The notes beneath the pieces were generated by a model that was not told where the DNA came from, did no database searches, and saw only the letters and a program-made list of their open reading frames with translations. Positions 8,759-16,912 of a stretch of DNA of 64,000 nucleotides are shown here, in pieces; the first letter of the stretch is position 1; each line of letters starts with the position of its first letter. The position numbers and the translations under genes are program-made. The stretch covers positions 53,446 to 117,445 of the forward strand of contig NZ_JAFFPZ010000010.1 in the NCBI RefSeq assembly GCF_016918505.1. The letters are read 5' to 3'. The stretch is from Desulforhopalus vacuolatus. GTDB taxonomy: Bacteria; Desulfobacterota; Desulfobulbia; Desulfobulbales; Desulfocapsaceae.

Positions 8759-9958
8759 CTATCCGGAATTACTCTCCAGGCCGGAATAGATTTCTGGTCC
8801 CAGACCAGGGAGTTCCAACATCCTTACTTGTAACGGTGAAAGTGGTGTGACATGGTGAAATATTTGCCCGGCTAACTCGATGATCGTCAGAGTGATATGG
8901 GAATAGGCCTTCAGGATTCTTTCCGCTGTTGGAGAATCCGTTTCCTTCTTGGGATTTTCTGCGTGGAGGCCTGTGAGTTTTTCGCTATTTTGCTGTAAAC
9001 CTCGACGAACGACAAACTCAATCAGCGTTAAGGCTCGCAAGGCTATACTCAGAAGATTTGTCAGACCTTCAACCTGGTCATTTCTTTTGACAAAGACAGG
9101 ATCTAACTTCATAGCCTTGGCCAAGAGATATTTGCTCTCCGTTTTTGTCCAGCTTTCGGCTGAAAACAGGACGAAGTTCTCGGCTTCCATCCAGGCCTTA
9201 CTGTATCCAGACAGCCATTTGGGTGGCTGTCTTACCGGTTTGAGGCAAAGGACTGAGATAGCAATGTTCGAGGCCATGCAGATGAGCCCGTGTAGCCAAC
9301 GCTGACATTTTGCAGTCTCCCACGAACAGGAGTCCTTTTTTGTCTAATGCTTTCAACGCTTTATCAATGGCGGGAACGTATAAACCGTCATCGGCGCGTT
9401 CTCCAGATACTGTTGATGTCGCCAGTGGAAATCCCAGGGGATCAAGGCCTGCCATCATGATTTTTATCTGTCTAAGTGCCTGATTATCCTTACTGTTTTC
9501 GAATTGAAACAAGCTGTCTGATCCGGCATCATGATAACCAGAAACCGTTGTAGCATCGACACGTACTATTTTTTGATCAAGATCGTAAACTTGAATAGAA
9601 TTCTTCCCAAGCCCGATTTCGACATCCTGCCAATGTCCGGGATTACTCAGTTTTCTGAGCAGGAGAGTCAATCGATCATCGGTAAAATCTGTTTCACGGA
9701 TGTCCTGTCCGGTAATTTTTTCCAGAGTAGAATGCGCTTGCCTCACCCAATCACGGACAGTGAGTTTTCGATGATCACCTTGAGAGATAATATGAGCAAG
9801 CCAAATAGTACCCATCCACCCCCAGCCTAAACCTTGATGATGCCCATGGCGTGGGAGATGAGCATCAAAAAGCTTACCACACCCATTCGTTTGAGAAGGC
9901 CAATCAGCAGGACAAAATCATCAATTCTTTCGGTTAAAACTTTTGGTATAGTAGTCAT
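8759..9958 (-). pseudogene. Transposase of IS1634-like family, disrupted
   Basis: DDE-type transposase in pieces. An N-terminal fragment starts at an ATG at 9958 (MTTIPKVLTERIDDFVLLIG). A frameshift near 9875-9880 leads into the frame reading KLFDAHLPRHGHHQGL and TIWLAHIISQGDHRKLTV, then the first catalytic Asp in IVRVDATTVSGYH and the second in LLFVGDCKMSA. A TAA stop interrupts at 9198-9200; the same frame then continues for about 30 codons and breaks near 9105, where a deletion joins it to the C-terminal fragment LDPVFVKRNDQVEGLTNLLS in another frame. The segment containing the catalytic Glu appears to be lost. The gene is 1200 bp where full relatives are longer. It cannot make an active transposase. 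Confidence 0.85.
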
Positions 9959-9997
9959 CTCGGCAGTTAATCAAAAAAAAGAATAAATTGAAATAAT

Positions 9998-10014
9998 TTT
10001 ACGCGAATGGTGAG
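9998..10014. repeat. IS terminal inverted repeat, right
   Basis: TTTACGCGAATGGTGAG, exact reverse complement of 8734-8750, followed by the ATGTAA duplication at 10015-10020. Confidence 0.9.
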
Positions 10015-10041
10015 ATGTAAAGCCCTGTAATGACTTTTTTA

Positions 10042-10156
10042 TTGACTTAAACATCAGCAATTCAAGATGATATCTTTGTTCGATTCCGCTATGAGTTATG
10101 GCGGCAGACGGTAACAATCCGGCAGGACGCCGTCATTGCTGTCTGCCGATTTTTTT
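10042..10156 (+). ncRNA. Candidate small RNA with its own terminator
   Basis: A TTGACT box at 10042-10047 and a GATGAT box at 10066-10071 (18-bp spacer) could start a transcript near 10078. It would end at the long hairpin CGGCAGAC...GTCTGCCG (10102-10148), which is followed by a run of seven T. No plus-strand gene lies directly upstream that would need this terminator, because the IS gene is on the minus strand and is dead. The transcript itself is inference; the alternative is a leftover terminator from before the IS insertion. Confidence 0.35.
10102..10156 (+). terminator. Strong intrinsic terminator without an upstream gene
   Basis: CGGCAGAC (10102-10109) pairs with GTCTGCCG (10141-10148), with further pairing CAAT/ATTG and GGC/GCC inside, then A and T7. 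It terminates on the plus strand only. Confidence 0.75.
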
Positions 10157-10242
10157 GTTTGACTGCCATTCAGCACCTGCTTTGCGGAAGATTGAACCCG
10201 TTCCTCCTGACAATCCTCGCAGCAATCGCTGCGTCTCTTCTA

Positions 10243-10316
10243 ATACCATTTACACTTTGTATTGACCAGAGAACGCGACTACGTAGACATCTTTTTTTGG
10301 CGATGACGAATGAGTA
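10243..10316 (+). repeat. Dispersed repeat family R1, copy 1
   Basis: Begins ATACCATTTACACTTTGTAT, then TGACCAGAGAACGCGACTAC, and ends in CGATGACGAATGAGTAAT. Closely similar copies lie at 17926-18015 (inverted), 22691-22780 (inverted) and 23784-23887 (same orientation), with a short piece at 52118-52145. Confidence 0.85.
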
Positions 10317-10317
10317 A

Positions 10318-10395
10318 TAATTCGTGTTTATCCGTGTCCATTCGTGGTTCCTTTTGCATTTTGTAACCACGAATGGACACGAATTTTCACGAACA
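10318..10395. repeat. Dispersed repeat family R3, copy 1, with 17-bp inverted repeat
   Basis: Contains CGTGTCCATTCGTGGTT (10333-10349), a 15-nt loop and its perfect complement AACCACGAATGGACACG (10365-10381). A related, more degenerate copy is at 10710-10780. Confidence 0.85.
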
Positions 10396-10459
10396 GGGAC
10401 AACACATTAAACGAAAACGTTTGTATCCGAAGTTAAGCCGTACAGTGCACCAGGAGTAT

Positions 10460-10545
10460 TAATCAACTTTGGGAGTCATCCGAAAGTCGGGGTTGAGCTT
10501 TTTAACGATCTCATATTCTGTGCTTTCCGTGTCTTCCGTGGTTTA
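10460..10545 (+). repeat. Dispersed repeat family R2, distal half
   Basis: Shares the order CAACTTTGGGAGTCATCCGA, AAGTCGGGGTTGA, then TGCTTTCCGTGTCTTCCGTG with the complement of 16779-16865. The proximal half of the same element lies separately at 10618-10665, so this locus is rearranged relative to the copy near 16.8 kb. Confidence 0.8.
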
Positions 10546-10617
10546 CGAGGAGCATTAGAACAGACCCTGGTCCTTATGGGCCGATAAGCAGAAACAATAC
10601 ATTGCCATAGTTCTTAT

Positions 10618-10665
10618 GCAATTTGCTACCACGGAAAACATCAATTACCTCAAAGCAAATAACAG
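10618..10665 (+). repeat. Dispersed repeat family R2, proximal half
   Basis: TTTGCTACCACGGAAAACA followed by TCAATTACCTCAAAGCAAAT, matching the complement of 16866-16915 and lying downstream rather than upstream of its partner half. Confidence 0.8.
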
Positions 10666-11002
10666 ACCGAATTCAACCACAAGGGCATTCTCTTATGGTT
10701 TTTTCAGTAATAATTCGTGTTTATTCGTGTCCATTCGTGGTTCCTGTTGTCGTTTGTAACCATGAATGTATAAACAGGAGACAAAACGGGGTATAACTTA
10801 ATAGGATTGGTATAATACCTGTTCAAATATTTCAGAGACAGAGGGGTATGACTTTTACCCAATTGATCCATACAGAGTAAGATGGTATAATGATAGAGAC
10901 ATGGCAGGGATTTTTTTTCCTGGCGTTTTTACGGCAAATGTGACCGTATTGCAGCAGAGTCATTTAAAAGTTTTTTAAATCTATCTATGGGTAAAAAAGA
11001 TT
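10666..11002. other. Repeat-containing intergenic interval before the 223-residue hypothetical gene
   Basis: Holds R3 copy 2 (10710-10780) and a tail AAACGGGGTATAACTTAATAG resembling the sequence after R1 at 23870-23890. The rest is AT-rich with no supported gene. Confidence 0.5.
10710..10780. repeat. Dispersed repeat family R3, copy 2
   Basis: AATTCGTGTTTATTCGTGTC followed by CATTCGTGGTTCCTGTTG and TGTAACCATGAATG. The inverted arm is shorter and mutated compared with 10318-10395. Confidence 0.8.
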
Positions 11003-11674
11003 ATGGAATTCACACTTAAAGTAAATGGAGTTGAATCAATTGATGAGATACCTGGGTACTGGACAAATGATGACTACATTAACATATTAGAAGGGCTTGA
11101 TTTTTCAGATGCAAGAACCTCGAACCCTTCTGAATTGCGAGAGTTAGTAGAAATGGCCATGAGTGATTTTAAGCCACCCGAAGCAGCTGCAATATTGTTG
11201 AAATATAAGTTGAAGGAAGAATTAACCGATGGGCAAATTCAAAATATTTCCCATGAAATGGTAGATAGTAATGAGGCGAAGGGGAACACAGATATATCAT
11301 TGCACTACGTTTTATTCAATATTAACCGGTTGCTCTATGCTGCTTTTAATGGAATATTTCCAAATAAAAAAGCAACAAAAGTAGAATTTACATTGAATTT
11401 CAAGGAAGATTCAAAAATTGCAGTAACAAAAGAACTTGCTTTAAGGGCTGTTTGCAGTGGACTCTCAGGCAATAACCTCATTTTGAGGTTGTTTGAAAGT
11501 CAACTACATGGGGAAGAGGACTTTAGCGATGCAGAAAAAATAGTTTGGGAGTTGCACAATTCTGAAGAAAACAAATACACTCTGATTACTTCTGACCATT
11601 GGATTAATGAAGAAGATTTTATAGAACGTGAAGTTTCGAGCTCTTTCAAAATTTATGAAGAGAGAGAAGGATAA
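11003..11674 (+). CDS. Hypothetical acidic cytoplasmic protein
   Basis: A 223-residue protein, acidic, without signal peptide or membrane segment. I do not recognise the family. It begins MEFTLKVNGVESIDEIPGYW and ends in a charged segment with SDHWINEEDFIEREVSSSF. It has low-complexity-free, helix-rich composition and reads as a genuine protein, but no obvious catalytic motif is visible. Base composition is more AT-rich than the housekeeping genes, and it stands alone between repeat-rich DNA and a secreted-protein gene, which suggests an acquired accessory gene. The Shine-Dalgarno sequence is weak. Confidence 0.65.
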   Translation: MEFTLKVNGVESIDEIPGYWTNDDYINILEGLDFSDARTSNPSELRELVEMAMSDFKPPEAAAILLKYKLKEELTDGQIQNISHEMVDSNEAKGNTDISLHYVLFNINRLLYAAFNGIFPNKKATKVEFTLNFKEDSKIAVTKELALRAVCSGLSGNNLILRLFESQLHGEEDFSDAEKIVWELHNSEENKYTLITSDHWINEEDFIEREVSSSFKIYEEREG

Positions 11675-11754
11675 CATCATATTAGCCCGGTGAAAAAGAG
11701 TCGCTTCACGCCAATCTTTTCACCGGTTGCGCCGAACGTCAGGCAGAAAACGCC

Positions 11755-12300
11755 ATGAGAGACCTTCCAATGATCAGAACATATCCTCTTTTTCTCCTCT
11801 TTTGTATCCTTAGCTGTGCCACCCGGATATTTGCCGGAGGGATACCCGGGACCAGTGCCACCTTCATCGATTCTGAGCATGGTTACAGTTTTACATATCC
11901 GAAACAATGGCAGGCCAGACTATATCGTTCAGGTATTGTCGTTTCAGAAGTAAACAGTCCCAATGGCCACGCAGGTGTGCAGTTTCGCATAATAAAATAT
12001 AATATCACTGATAAGACTTTCACTGCTAACTACATCAACGCAATAGAAGATGATTTGTCTGCCAGATTGCTTACACAAAGTCAGGATAAGATACATGGCA
12101 GGCAGTGTATAGAACTGAGCTTTCAAGCTCAAAGAGGCGGTTCACAATACTATCTTTATCAACTCCTCTGCTTCATTCCTGAAGTTTCAAAACTCATAAT
12201 TATACAAGCTGGTTGTAAAGCTGCAGAAAAGGCTGCCGTTGCCCCAATTATTCACCAGATATCAAAGTCTTTAGTCGTTCTGGACCCGGAAAAACTGTAA
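11755..12300 (+). CDS. Small secreted or lipid-anchored protein, PsbP-like fold possible
   Basis: The product is up to 181 residues. The N-terminus MIRTYPLFLLFCILSCATRI (using the second Met at 11770) is a signal sequence; ILSC could be a lipobox, or cleavage could fall after IFA. The mature part starts with TFIDSEHGYSFTYPKQWQAR, the Tyr-Pro-Trp pattern of PsbP-like and related small periplasmic domains, and runs through a mixed alpha/beta sequence to the end. Role unknown. It lies 80 bp after the previous gene and could be co-transcribed. Two start codons, 11755 and 11770, are equally plausible. Confidence 0.65.
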   Translation: MRDLPMIRTYPLFLLFCILSCATRIFAGGIPGTSATFIDSEHGYSFTYPKQWQARLYRSGIVVSEVNSPNGHAGVQFRIIKYNITDKTFTANYINAIEDDLSARLLTQSQDKIHGRQCIELSFQAQRGGSQYYLYQLLCFIPEVSKLIIIQAGCKAAEKAAVAPIIHQISKSLVVLDPEKL

Positions 12301-12981
12301 GATTCTGATGGGGACCTGTAATAAGTATGCTGGCAAGGTGTTCACCTTCGTTGGCTGCGCCAGCTTTATGAAGGATACAGAGGATGTTGCTGGATTCAAG
12401 GTACCCCGTTATGAATTCAACGAAAAACCAAACAATATAATGCAGTATGTTGTCCGCAAGATGCAAATTCTGGAGGGATCAATCGTCTTTCTGGTGTTTT
12501 TTCGACATACTGTTCTTTTCGCTTCTGCTGGTATTTTCTGAGACCTTTTGCCAGACGTCCAACCTGGGCGTCTCTTTCTCTCTTCCTGAAGGAATCAATA
12601 TTTCCGTTTGTTCCATGGATGGCCGAAAAGATGGCCGAAAAATTTCGATATTTCTACTCTCACAGGAAGTGGGAGAGAGGGAACGAAGTTTTATTTATGC
12701 CCCCGACTCCAAAAAAAAATGTCAAAAAAACATTGCATTTTTCTGGAATGTTTTTATAGTGCCTGCTCCATCACGTTCCCTCTATATTTCCTTTTTTTCA
12801 ACAGGATCTTCTGAATTTGGTGTTTCTAACACATTCAGAACCCTGCTCTTGAGCTGTCGTCTTGGCAGCAGGAACACGCGAACGACATTGCCGAAATCGG
12901 CACATTTTTACAGAGCATAAGACGCTGAACATGGCACGAGGCATAGTTCATTCGTACTGTCATGTTCAGGAGCTGTACTCT
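12301..12981. other. Long leader/intergenic region ahead of the RhlE-type helicase
   Basis: About 680 bp without a convincing gene; open frames in it have no ribosome-binding site and unnatural composition. The part nearest the helicase contains a TGCCGA-AA-TCGGCA hairpin (12889-12902) followed by CATTTTTA, which may act as an attenuator. Long structured leaders are common for cold-induced DEAD-box genes, but a function here is inference. Confidence 0.4.
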
Positions 12982-14526
12982 ATGAGTAGTTTTGACGATT
13001 TTAAATTTAGCCCGTCCATTGCCGCCACCTTGAAAAAGCTTGGCTACACAACCCCCACTCCTATCCAGCAGCAGTCTATCAAACCGATACTGGATGGCAA
13101 AGATCTTCTTGGTCTTGCCCAGACCGGAACGGGGAAAACCGCTGCCTTTACTCTGCCCATTCTGCAGCAGCTCGGTGCAGATAAGGATAAGAAACATCGC
13201 ATTCGTGCTCTGATTCTTGCTCCTACCCGGGAACTTGCGGAACAAACCCACAGTTATCTGGAAAAATTTACCCGCCCGCTTAACTTGTTCAGTGGCGTAG
13301 CATACGGCGGAGTAAGTCGATCTGCTCAGGTGAATAAACTGAGAAGGGGTGTGGATATTCTTGTTGCCTGCCCTGGCCGTTTGCTTGACCTTGCCAATGA
13401 CCGTTGTCTTGACCTGCGCAACGTGCAGACTCTCATTCTGGACGAAGCAGATCAGATGCTTGACCAGGGTTTCCTGCCGGATATCAGACGCATTATCGGG
13501 AAGCTTCCTAAAGAGAGACAAAATCTGGTTTTTTCTGCCACTATGCCGAGAGAAGTTCATAACCTGGTTGATGATCTTCTCAAAAAACCGATGGTTGTGG
13601 AGATTGAATATAAAAAAGCAGTGAAGAATATTCGCCACAGTTTCTATCGTATTCCTGTCAGTCATAAAACTGCACTTCTCAAATCTCTGCTGGCAGGGGG
13701 ATCAATGGCTTCCGCTCTCGTCTTTACCCGGACCAAGATGAAGGCAAAGCGCCTGGCGCTTCAATTGGAACAGGCGGGGTACTCAGCCACATCTCTTCAG
13801 GGAAATCTTTCACAGGGACAACGGCAGAGAGCACTGGATGGATTTAAAAAGGGGACGTTTAAGATTCTCGTGGCGACGGATATTGCCTCCCGGGGACTTG
13901 ATGTCGAAAACCTCTCCCATGTGATTAACTTTGACATGCCGGAAAACGAAGAGGTTTATACCCATCGTACGGGACGTACCGGCAGAGCAGGGCGTTCCGG
14001 TGAAGCGTGGACCTTTGCTACAGAAAAAGACGTACGACTTGTGCGTAATCTGCAGCGCCAGCTGGAAGGAAAGGTTGCTTTAAATAAGCCGGAACTGGCT
14101 TCCTTGAAAGAGTTTTATACTGCACAGGCGTCTTCTTATACAGAAGGACATGATGATAACGGCAGTCGCTCTTTTCGTCCAGCCCGTAATAATAATGGGA
14201 ATGGACGTGGACAGAAGGCAGCATCCTTTGATGCCCGTCGTCCCCGGAAACCGGGTGCAAGACCGACACAGGCGGCAAGACCGACACAGGCGGCACGGAA
14301 TCAAGACCAGCCGTTATCGACGACGAACGGGGAGGGAACTTCTTCAGAGCAGCCTCGTCGTAACCGACGCCCGTCACAACAGAATCAGGCAAATGGCCAG
14401 CAAGGCAAAAGTGAAAGAAATGCCTTTGGTGGTGGACATGCAAAACCGTCAAGCCCGATAAACAAGAGAAAAGGGAAACGTTCTTCCCGCCACAATCAGA
14501 ACGATAATCCGTATATGCCTTCCTGA
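12982..14526 (+). CDS. rhlE: DEAD-box ATP-dependent RNA helicase, RhlE type
   Basis: Unwinds RNA duplexes in ribosome assembly or mRNA turnover. The 514-residue protein has the Q motif (TPTPIQQQSI, 24-33), Walker A AQTGTGKT (46-53), PTRELAEQ, DEAD (154-157), SAT (185-187) and the motif VI stretch HRTGRTGRAG. The last 115 residues form a basic, Arg/Asn/Gln-rich disordered tail with a small tandem repeat (ARPTQA twice), typical for RNA-binding tails. The ATG at 12982 is chosen because AGGAG lies 10 bases upstream and the core begins at FDDFKFSPSI; an upstream in-frame ATG at 12862 lacks both. RhlE assignment is by overall similarity; a CsdA/DeaD name is less likely. Confidence 0.93.
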   Translation: MSSFDDFKFSPSIAATLKKLGYTTPTPIQQQSIKPILDGKDLLGLAQTGTGKTAAFTLPILQQLGADKDKKHRIRALILAPTRELAEQTHSYLEKFTRPLNLFSGVAYGGVSRSAQVNKLRRGVDILVACPGRLLDLANDRCLDLRNVQTLILDEADQMLDQGFLPDIRRIIGKLPKERQNLVFSATMPREVHNLVDDLLKKPMVVEIEYKKAVKNIRHSFYRIPVSHKTALLKSLLAGGSMASALVFTRTKMKAKRLALQLEQAGYSATSLQGNLSQGQRQRALDGFKKGTFKILVATDIASRGLDVENLSHVINFDMPENEEVYTHRTGRTGRAGRSGEAWTFATEKDVRLVRNLQRQLEGKVALNKPELASLKEFYTAQASSYTEGHDDNGSRSFRPARNNNGNGRGQKAASFDARRPRKPGARPTQAARPTQAARNQDQPLSTTNGEGTSSEQPRRNRRPSQQNQANGQQGKSERNAFGGGHAKPSSPINKRKGKRSSRHNQNDNPYMPS

Positions 14527-14551
14527 TTACGTGAGAGTTAAAGTTTGATGT

Positions 14552-14601
14552 AAAGCGCCTTGAGCTGCCTGAATTTCAGGTAGTCAAGGCGCTTTTTTTT
14601 T
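14552..14601 (+). terminator. Rho-independent terminator after the helicase gene
   Basis: AAGCGCCTTGAGCTGCCTGA pairs with TTCAGGTAGTCAAGGCGCTT, then a T9 run. Being nearly symmetric with A residues on the other side, it may also serve the convergent glgX gene. Confidence 0.9.
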
Positions 14602-14617
14602 GCCTTTCAACATATTT

Positions 14618-16696
14618 TTAAGAAGTTGCAGGACCGTCTTTTATCTTTGCCTGTAAAAGTGCTGCCCCAAACGGTGGAATAACAAATTCCTCATGGGTTA
14701 TACGATTCTGTTCCGTCATCTCCATACACTTTTCCGGTGCCCTCGCACTGCTGTTGAGCAGGAGATGCCATTCTTGAACTGCCGGATGTGTCGGCAGGAT
14801 GACTTCCAGTTCCAGGCCTGCGCCGTTCAGCATAACAAAGAAAATTGCAGACTCCTTGATCTCTTTGCTTTCCAGCAGGAAGGCAAGGCCGTGGCAATGG
14901 TCACTCCAGTCTACCTGCCCGGGAGTAATACATTGCCATTGAATACTGCTTTGTTTTCCTTCTCCTGTGAAAAATGTACTTCGACCAAAGACTTTATAGC
15001 GTTGACGTACAGCAATGACGCACTGAACGAAGCGAGTCAAATCGGCATTTTTCATCAGCATTGTCCAGTCGATCCAGCTCAAGGGGGAGTCCTGGCACCA
15101 GGCGTTGTTATTGCCATGCTGGGTGCGACCCATTTCGTCGCCAGCGGAGAGCATCGGTACGCCCTGGGAGAGGAAGAGTATGAGCATGAAACTTTTTATC
15201 CTGCGCAAACGAAGGAGATTGACGGCTGCATTATTCGAGAGTCCTTCTTCGCCGCTGTTCCAGCTGTGATTGTTATTGTCGCCGTCGCGGTTATTCTCAC
15301 CGTTAGCCTCATTGTGTTTCTCATTATAGCTTACCAGGTCGTAGAGGCTGAAACCGTCGTGGGATGTGATAAAATTAATTGAATTCACCGGACTTTTGCC
15401 AGCGTCCTGATAGAGGTCGGAGCTGCCCGCAATACGGGTGGCCAGATTACTTACAGTGCCTTCTCTGCCTGACATGAAGGAGCGGACATCGTCGCGGAAT
15501 TTCCCATTCCATTCCCCCCAGCGCCAGTTGGAGGAAAAACTTCCGACCTGATAGAGCCCGGAGGCATCCCATGCCTCGGCAATGAGTTTAACGTCGCGGA
15601 GCAGGGCATCTTCGGCAAGGCGATCTACCAGAGGCGCCTCAACCAGTACTTCGCCATGTTGTCCACGGGAGAAAATGGAGGCGAGATCGAAACGAAAGCC
15701 GTCAACCCGCATCTCCCCGGCCCAGTAATGCAGTACGTCATAAATCATTGCCCGGACCACCGGATGGTTGCAGTTCACGGTGTTGCCGCAACCAGAATAA
15801 TTATGATAGTCTCCATTCTCATCAAGAAGATAAAAGACAGCGTTGTCAATCCCTCTGAAACTTGACGTTATACCGTCATAATTACCCTCTCCAGTGTGGT
15901 TGAGAACCATATCGAGATAGACCTCTATGCCCACACGATGAAGTTCACGAACCATGGTTTTGAATTCAACGAGGATGTTGTCGGGATTGGCCGCGTAACC
16001 GGGGTGGAGTGCAAAAAACGAGAGTGGATTATACCCCCAGAAATTGAGCAGTGGACGATTTGCGAAGGGATCGTTAAAGGGGACATCGGTTTCGTCAAAG
16101 GCATTAACCGGCATCAATTCCACAGCTGTTATCCCAAGCTCCAGCAGGTAGGGAATTTTCTCTATAACAGCAGCAAAGGTCCCGGGCGATTCGACATCAG
16201 AGCCTTTGCCACGGGTGAAGCCACGTACATGCAGCTCGTAGATCACTGTCTCTGTCAGTTCGGTTTTCGGAAAGGGAACTCTCTGCCAGTCGAAGGTATC
16301 CTGGCGATAGATACAGCACGGATGGTCGCCGAAAGAACTCTTTTCGCCCCAGGCTCTGGGAGTAAACATCTTGGAATAGGGGTCAAGGAGAATTCTTTCG
16401 GGATTAAAGACGTGCCCTTTCTTCTTCTCGTCTGGTCCCTCCATCCGATAGCCATAGGTAAAATGCTCAGGGAGACCGTCGATCTGGATATGCCACACAT
16501 CACCGGTACGATTCTCTTTGAGAAGTGGGATTTCACAACAATGCCAGCTTTCCGTATCAGAAGGGGTTTCTATAACCAGTTTTACCCCGGTGGCATGACG
16601 ACTGAAGATGGCGAAATTAAGCCCCTGCCCGTCGTTACTGGGGAAGACACCGAAAGGTTGGGGGGAACCAAGGTTTGTTTTCAGAGTTGGATTCAT
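14618..16696 (-). CDS. glgX: Glycogen debranching enzyme (isoamylase family GH13)
   Basis: Hydrolyses alpha-1,6 branches of glycogen or limit dextrins. The 692-residue product (start at 16696, MNPTLKTNLGSPQPFGVFPS) has an N-terminal CBM48/E-set domain (10-130) and a GH13 barrel. Catalytic residues are visible: nucleophile Asp337 (VDGFRFDLAS), acid Glu374 (LIAEAWDASG) and Asp447 (FITSHDGFSLYDLV). The MVLNHTGEG block is also present. A longer frame starting at 16765 adds 23 residues unlike the family, so the internal ATG is preferred although its ribosome-binding site is weak. No other glycogen gene is adjacent. Confidence 0.93.
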   Translation of the reverse strand: MNPTLKTNLGSPQPFGVFPSNDGQGLNFAIFSRHATGVKLVIETPSDTESWHCCEIPLLKENRTGDVWHIQIDGLPEHFTYGYRMEGPDEKKKGHVFNPERILLDPYSKMFTPRAWGEKSSFGDHPCCIYRQDTFDWQRVPFPKTELTETVIYELHVRGFTRGKGSDVESPGTFAAVIEKIPYLLELGITAVELMPVNAFDETDVPFNDPFANRPLLNFWGYNPLSFFALHPGYAANPDNILVEFKTMVRELHRVGIEVYLDMVLNHTGEGNYDGITSSFRGIDNAVFYLLDENGDYHNYSGCGNTVNCNHPVVRAMIYDVLHYWAGEMRVDGFRFDLASIFSRGQHGEVLVEAPLVDRLAEDALLRDVKLIAEAWDASGLYQVGSFSSNWRWGEWNGKFRDDVRSFMSGREGTVSNLATRIAGSSDLYQDAGKSPVNSINFITSHDGFSLYDLVSYNEKHNEANGENNRDGDNNNHSWNSGEEGLSNNAAVNLLRLRRIKSFMLILFLSQGVPMLSAGDEMGRTQHGNNNAWCQDSPLSWIDWTMLMKNADLTRFVQCVIAVRQRYKVFGRSTFFTGEGKQSSIQWQCITPGQVDWSDHCHGLAFLLESKEIKESAIFFVMLNGAGLELEVILPTHPAVQEWHLLLNSSARAPEKCMEMTEQNRITHEEFVIPPFGAALLQAKIKDGPATS

Positions 16697-16778
16697 TTCA
16701 TAAGTCCGAGAAGAGGATAAGGCCAGCCAGCAGTTTTTACTGCTTTTACAATGCCCTGCGCCCATCTGTTATATTATA

Positions 16779-16912
16779 AACCACGGAAGACACGGAAAGC
16801 ACGGAATATCAGAGAACAAAATGTTCAATCCCGACTTTCAGATGATTCCCGAAGTTGTTTGCTTTGAGGTAATTGAGATCCTTCCGTGTTTTCCGTGGTA
16901 GCCAATATCTTT
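16779..16912. repeat. Dispersed repeat family R2, complete copy
   Basis: Starts CCACGGAAGACACGGAAAGC and ends CTTCCGTGTTTTCCGTGG, so its ends form an imperfect inverted repeat. The two halves occur separately at 10460-10545 and 10618-10665. This copy overlaps the 3' end of the adjacent methyltransferase gene and supplies its stop codon. Confidence 0.85.

Larger units (their letters stand above)
8734..10014 (-). mobile_element. Decayed insertion sequence, IS1634-like, with intact ends and target duplication
   Basis: A 1281-bp element bounded by perfect 17-bp terminal inverted repeats, CTCACCATTCGCGTAAA at 8734-8750 and its complement at 9998-10014. It is flanked by a 6-bp direct repeat ATGTAA (8728-8733 and 10015-10020), a target-site duplication of the size expected for this family. 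Inside is one transposase gene on the minus strand carrying a frameshift, a stop codon and an internal deletion. The preserved ends and duplication mean the copy is still recognisable as one insertion event and could be mobilised in trans by an active relative. Confidence 0.85.

Noticed and set aside
12308..12920. Two overlapping plus-strand open frames before the helicase gene
   Set aside because: No ribosome-binding sites, odd composition, and each is cut off by overlapping frames; treated as leader DNA.
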